Shown here: in pieces, positions 14,467 to 17,015 of the stretch
Layout: every line of letters begins with the position of its first letter
Position numbering within the stretch: position 1 is the stretch's first letter
Origin: WHUA01 sp964585785
GTDB lineage: Bacteria > Pseudomonadota > Alphaproteobacteria > UBA8366
Reading direction: 5' to 3'
DNA length: 17,015 nucleotides
NCBI GenBank assembly: GCA_964585785.1
Contig: CAZPFL010000104.1
Location: 1 to 17,015 of the forward strand
Position numbers and translations under genes: made by a program
The notes under the pieces: model-generated
Seen by the model: only the letters and a program-made list of their open reading frames with translations
What the model was told of the DNA's origin: nothing
The model's database searches: none

Positions 14467-14507
14467 GAAATAATATTTCGCGTCTCTATGTCTTGTAATA
14501 TTATTAC
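14467..14507. promoter_or_regulatory. Two AT-rich 13-base palindromes, probable Lrp/AsnC boxes
   Basis: GAAATAATATTTC (14467-14479) and GTAATATTATTAC (14495-14507) are both perfect odd-length palindromes with centres 28 bases apart, in the only AT-rich patch of the 135-base divergent region between the ELM1 and Lrp genes. Their inner AATAATATT/AATATTATT cores are also inverted repeats of each other. AT-rich palindromes in helically spaced tandem are typical targets of Lrp/AsnC proteins, so autoregulation is likely. A candidate Lrp promoter (TTGAAA 14465-14470, TATGTC 14487-14492) overlaps the first palindrome. Confidence 0.55.
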
Positions 14508-14536
14508 GCAAAACGCTCCACGGGGACCCACTGACA

Positions 14537-15034
14537 ATGCGGCGAGTGAAACTCGACAGGATTGACCTGCGTATCTTGCGGGACCTGCAGGCCGATGGCC
14601 GTATTACGAACGTAGAACTAGCGAAGAATGCCGGCATTTCCGCGCCCCCCTGTCTCAGGCGTGTGCGGGCTCTGGAGGATGCCGGCTTCATCCGCGGCTA
14701 CCATGCGGACCTCAACGAAGAAGCGCTTGGCTACGGCGTGACCGTTTTTGCACAGGTCGGCCTGACGAGCCAGGCGGAATCCGACCTCGTGGCCTTCGAG
14801 ACGCTGGTGGCGCAATGGCCGCAGGTGCGTGAGTGCTACATGCTGGCCGGCGAGACCGATTTTCTGCTGCGAATCGTGGCCACCGACTGGGACAGCTACA
14901 ACAAGTTCCTGACGTCCAAGCTCACGGCGGCACCCAATGTCAGCCACGTGAAATCCGCTTTGGCGATCAGGGTTTCGAAACATGATGTCGGAGTCCCGAT
15001 CGACGAAGGGATGCTGGATGACAAGGCAGAATGA
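14537..15034 (+). CDS. Lrp/AsnC-family transcriptional regulator
   Basis: The 165-residue protein has an N-terminal helix-turn-helix (LDRIDLRILRDLQADGRITN at 6-25, then ELAKNAGISAPPCLRRVRALEDAGFI to 52) and a C-terminal RAM/AsnC sensing domain with AGETDFLLRIVATD (104-117). Members form octamers that bind amino acids or related ligands and regulate nearby or global genes. It stands divergent from the ELM1 gene and faces greA tail to tail with a 24-base gap. ATG 14537 is preceded by GGGGA at a distance of 10 bases, a modest ribosome-binding site. Two palindromes upstream suggest autoregulation. The ligand is not evident; SAPPCLRRVRALE is the conserved recognition-helix form of the Lrp branch. 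Confidence 0.93.
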   Translation: MRRVKLDRIDLRILRDLQADGRITNVELAKNAGISAPPCLRRVRALEDAGFIRGYHADLNEEALGYGVTVFAQVGLTSQAESDLVAFETLVAQWPQVRECYMLAGETDFLLRIVATDWDSYNKFLTSKLTAAPNVSHVKSALAIRVSKHDVGVPIDEGMLDDKAE

Positions 15035-15041
15035 GCACGCG

Positions 15042-15054
15042 GGCGGCGTCCGCC
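15042..15054. terminator. Small GC hairpin between convergent lrp and greA
   Basis: GGCGG (15042-15046), loop CGT, CCGCC (15050-15054) lies in the 24-base gap between the two convergent stops. It could act in both directions but has no T run on either side. Confidence 0.25.
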
Positions 15055-15058
15055 GGGA

Positions 15059-15532
15059 CTATTTGTAGCGGACTTTGACGATCTCGTAGTCCTTCTGCCC
15101 GCCGGGCGTGGTGACCTCGACGCTATCCCCCACCTTGCGGCCGATCAGCGCGCGCGCGATCGGCGATGTGACGGAAATCCGGCCATCAGACGGATCGGCC
15201 TCATACTCGCCGACGATCTGGTAGGTCTTTTCCACGTCGGTTTCCTCGTCCGCCACGGTGACCGTCGCGCCGAACATGATTTCCTTGCCTTTCAGCGCCT
15301 TCACATCGATCACGTCGATGCGGCTGACCTGGTCCTCTAGCTCGAGGATACGCCCTTCGATGAAGCTCTGATGCTCGCGCGCGGCATGGTATTCCGCGTT
15401 CTCCGACAGGTCACCGTGCTCGCGCGCGGCCGCGATCGCTTTGATCACCGCGGGACGCTCGACCGTCTTCAAGGTCTTCAGTTCTTCCTTCAGCCGGGAT
15501 GCCCCCGCGGCTGTGATTGGAATCTTGTCCAT
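15059..15532 (-). CDS. greA: Transcription elongation factor GreA
   Basis: The 157-residue protein enters the RNA polymerase secondary channel and stimulates cleavage of backtracked RNA. The N-terminal coiled coil carries the tip motif GDLSENAEYHAAREHQ (40-55) with the catalytic acidic pair D41 and E44 as in E. coli GreA. The C-terminal FKBP-like domain shows ISVTSPIARALIGRKVGD and ends in DYEIVKVRYK. ATG 15532 (MDKIPITAAG) matches the usual GreA N-terminus; a GTG three codons earlier (15541) is possible, and the ribosome-binding site for either is weak (GGGTGG). It lies 92 bases downstream of carB on the same strand, a common arrangement in alphaproteobacteria. Confidence 0.96.
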   Translation of the reverse strand: MDKIPITAAGASRLKEELKTLKTVERPAVIKAIAAAREHGDLSENAEYHAAREHQSFIEGRILELEDQVSRIDVIDVKALKGKEIMFGATVTVADEETDVEKTYQIVGEYEADPSDGRISVTSPIARALIGRKVGDSVEVTTPGGQKDYEIVKVRYK

Positions 15533-15552
15533 GTCAGCCACCCAAATGTGGG

Positions 15553-15587
15553 AAAAAACGAACCGTGGGCCCTATCCTCCTAGGGCC
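15553..15587 (-). terminator. Hairpin plus T run between carB and greA
   Basis: On the minus strand GGCCCTA (15587-15581), loop GGAGGA and TAGGGCC (15574-15568) form a 7-pair stem, followed nine bases later by TTTTTT (15558-15553). It may attenuate carB read-through into greA. The distance to the T run is longer than usual for an intrinsic terminator. Confidence 0.4.
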
Positions 15588-15624
15588 GCGCCTAGCCAGT
15601 CCGGAAGTGACGGAAAGTACTCTT

Positions 15625-17015
15625 TTACAGCCCCATAAAATAAGATTGCAGCGGGGCAACATCAAGGGAGCCGTTTTGCAGTGCACAAATCGCCTGCACG
15701 GCCGCCCGCGCCCCCGCCACGGTAGTGTAATAGGGGATCTGATGCACGAGCGCGGTGCGCCGCAGGCTGAAGCTGTCGGCGATGGCCTGGATGCCCTCGG
15801 TCGTGTTGAAGACCAGCTGAATGTCGCCGTTGATCATGGCGTCGACGATATGCGGCTGGCCCTCGCGCACCTTGTTGACGACCTGCACCTCGATGCCCTG
15901 CTCCTGGAGATGGGCCGCCGTGCCGCGGGTGGCGACGATGCGGAAGCCGAGCCGGCTGATGTCGCGGGCGACACGTGCGATGGCGTTCTTGTCGTGGTCC
16001 TTCACCGAGATGAAGACCTGCCCGGCGACCGGCAGCTTGACGCCGCCTGCGAGCTGGGATTTGGCGAAAGCCCGGCCGAAGTCGCGGTCCAGGCCCATGA
16101 CCTCGCCGGTCGACTTCATCTCCGGGCCGAGCACGACGTCGACGCCCGGGAACCGAGCGAAGGGGAAGACCGCTTCCTTGATCGCGACGTGCTTTCCCAC
16201 CGGCTTCATCTCGAGCGGAAAGGCCGACAGCTTCTCGCCGGCCATGACGCGTGCGGCGATCTTGGCGATCGGAACCCCGGTCGCCTTGGCGACGAAGGGT
16301 ACGGTGCGGCTGCCGCGCGGGTTCACTTCGATCAGATATACCTCGCCGTCCTTGACGGCGTATTGCACGTTCATTAGCCCGATCACGTTCAGCGCGCGGC
16401 CGAGCGCGACGGTCTGGCGCTTGATTTCCTCGATGACGGCGGGCCCGAGCGAGTAAGGCGGCAGCGAGCAGGCGCTGTCGCCGGAATGAATGCCGGCCTC
16501 TTCGATATGTTCCATTATGCCGGCGACGTGGATGGTGTCACCGTCGCCGAGCGCGTCCACGTCCACCTCGATGGCGTCCCGCAGATAGTGGTCCACCAGG
16601 ACGGGGTGGTCGCCGGAAACCTGCACCGCGGTGCGCATGTACCGCTTGAGGCCGTCCGTGTCGTGCACCAGCTCCATCGCGCGGCCGCCGAGCACATAGG
16701 ACGGGCGCAGCAGCACCGGATAGCCAATCTCGGCGGCGATCTGTTCGGCTTCCTCCAGCGAGGTCGCAGTGCCGTTCTCCGGCTGCTTGAGGTTCAGATC
16801 GACGAGAAGTTTCTGGAAGCGCTTGCGGTCTTCCGCCAGGTCGATGGCGTCGGGTGAGGTGCCGAGGATGGGGATCCCGGCATCCGCGAGCGGTTTCGCC
16901 AGCTTGAGTGGCGTCTGGCCCCCGAACTGCACGATCACGCCGAGCAGCCGGCCCTTCGCCTGTTCGGTGCGGACAATCGCGATTACGTCTTCTGCGGTCA
17001 GCGGCTCGAAATACA
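15625..17015 (-). CDS. carB: Carbamoyl-phosphate synthase large subunit, C-terminal part (cut by window edge)
   Basis: About 462 C-terminal residues are visible of a family about 1,070-1,090 long; the rest lies beyond the right edge. CarB makes carbamoyl phosphate from bicarbonate, ATP and ammonia delivered by CarA, feeding arginine and pyrimidine synthesis. The visible part holds the second ATP-grasp domain (GTSPDAIDLAEDRKRF; YPVLLRPSYVLGGRAM; EHIEEAGIHSGDSACSLPP; YLIEVNPRGSRTVPFVAKATG) and the C-terminal MGS-like allosteric domain (from about VFISVKDHDKN, with ATRGTAAHL and VFNTTEG), which in other bacteria binds UMP or ornithine. The frame is intact to the TAA at 15625-15627. Confidence 0.97.
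   Translation of the reverse strand, partial: YFEPLTAEDVIAIVRTEQAKGRLLGVIVQFGGQTPLKLAKPLADAGIPILGTSPDAIDLAEDRKRFQKLLVDLNLKQPENGTATSLEEAEQIAAEIGYPVLLRPSYVLGGRAMELVHDTDGLKRYMRTAVQVSGDHPVLVDHYLRDAIEVDVDALGDGDTIHVAGIMEHIEEAGIHSGDSACSLPPYSLGPAVIEEIKRQTVALGRALNVIGLMNVQYAVKDGEVYLIEVNPRGSRTVPFVAKATGVPIAKIAARVMAGEKLSAFPLEMKPVGKHVAIKEAVFPFARFPGVDVVLGPEMKSTGEVMGLDRDFGRAFAKSQLAGGVKLPVAGQVFISVKDHDKNAIARVARDISRLGFRIVATRGTAAHLQEQGIEVQVVNKVREGQPHIVDAMINGDIQLVFNTTEGIQAIADSFSLRRTALVHQIPYYTTVAGARAAVQAICALQNGSLDVAPLQSYFMGL

Noticed and set aside
13415..14473. Plus-strand open frame of 352 codons
   Set aside because: Antisense to the ELM1-family gene, which carries recognised motifs; no motif or ribosome-binding site for the plus frame.
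15517..16377. Plus-strand open frame of 286 codons
   Set aside because: Antisense to carB, whose ATP-grasp and MGS motifs are certain.

Overview
The window looks like chromosome of a GC-rich alphaproteobacterium, most likely of a Rhodospirillales-type lineage. The reasons are the strong G/C third-position bias, the class Ib aspartate aminotransferase, a marine-proteobacterial sortase-target protein, a bacterial ELM1-family protein, and the carB-greA-Lrp block. No rRNA, tRNA, CRISPR array, insertion sequence or phage gene was seen. Assignments come from reading motifs by eye; no database search was run.

Left part (1-4799). On the minus strand are the N-terminal 452 residues of a VIT+VWA sortase-target protein, cut by the left edge, and upstream of it a PhyH-type Fe(II)/2-oxoglutarate dioxygenase. 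Divergent from these, on the plus strand, are an aspartate aminotransferase (aatA-like) and, 18 bases later, a ketopantoate-reductase-family protein that lacks two family asparagines.

Middle part (4800-9924), plus strand. First is an EF-G paralogue whose GTPase motifs have lost the usual Asp and His, with a perfect hairpin in its leader. Then come a 2-oxopent-4-enoate-hydratase/FAH-family enzyme, dps with a clear promoter and a metal-regulator-like palindrome over the start of transcription, and msrP (periplasmic methionine-sulfoxide reductase, Tat signal) with no msrQ beside it. The 315-base gap after msrP holds three hairpins, the last a good minus-strand terminator, and reads as a small RNA gene.

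Right part (9925-17015). On the minus strand, a 2OG-Fe(II) oxygenase, an unrecognised 638-residue protein and a LysR regulator overlap by 4 and 1 bases and share a plausible promoter. An ELM1-family protein lies just upstream of them. Divergent from ELM1 is an Lrp/AsnC regulator, and the shared intergenic region carries two AT-rich 13-base palindromes, probably Lrp boxes. Minus-strand greA and the C-terminal 40% of carB close the window.

The most novel items are the oxygenase/638-aa/LysR unit, the candidate small RNA, and the catalytically altered EF-G paralogue.
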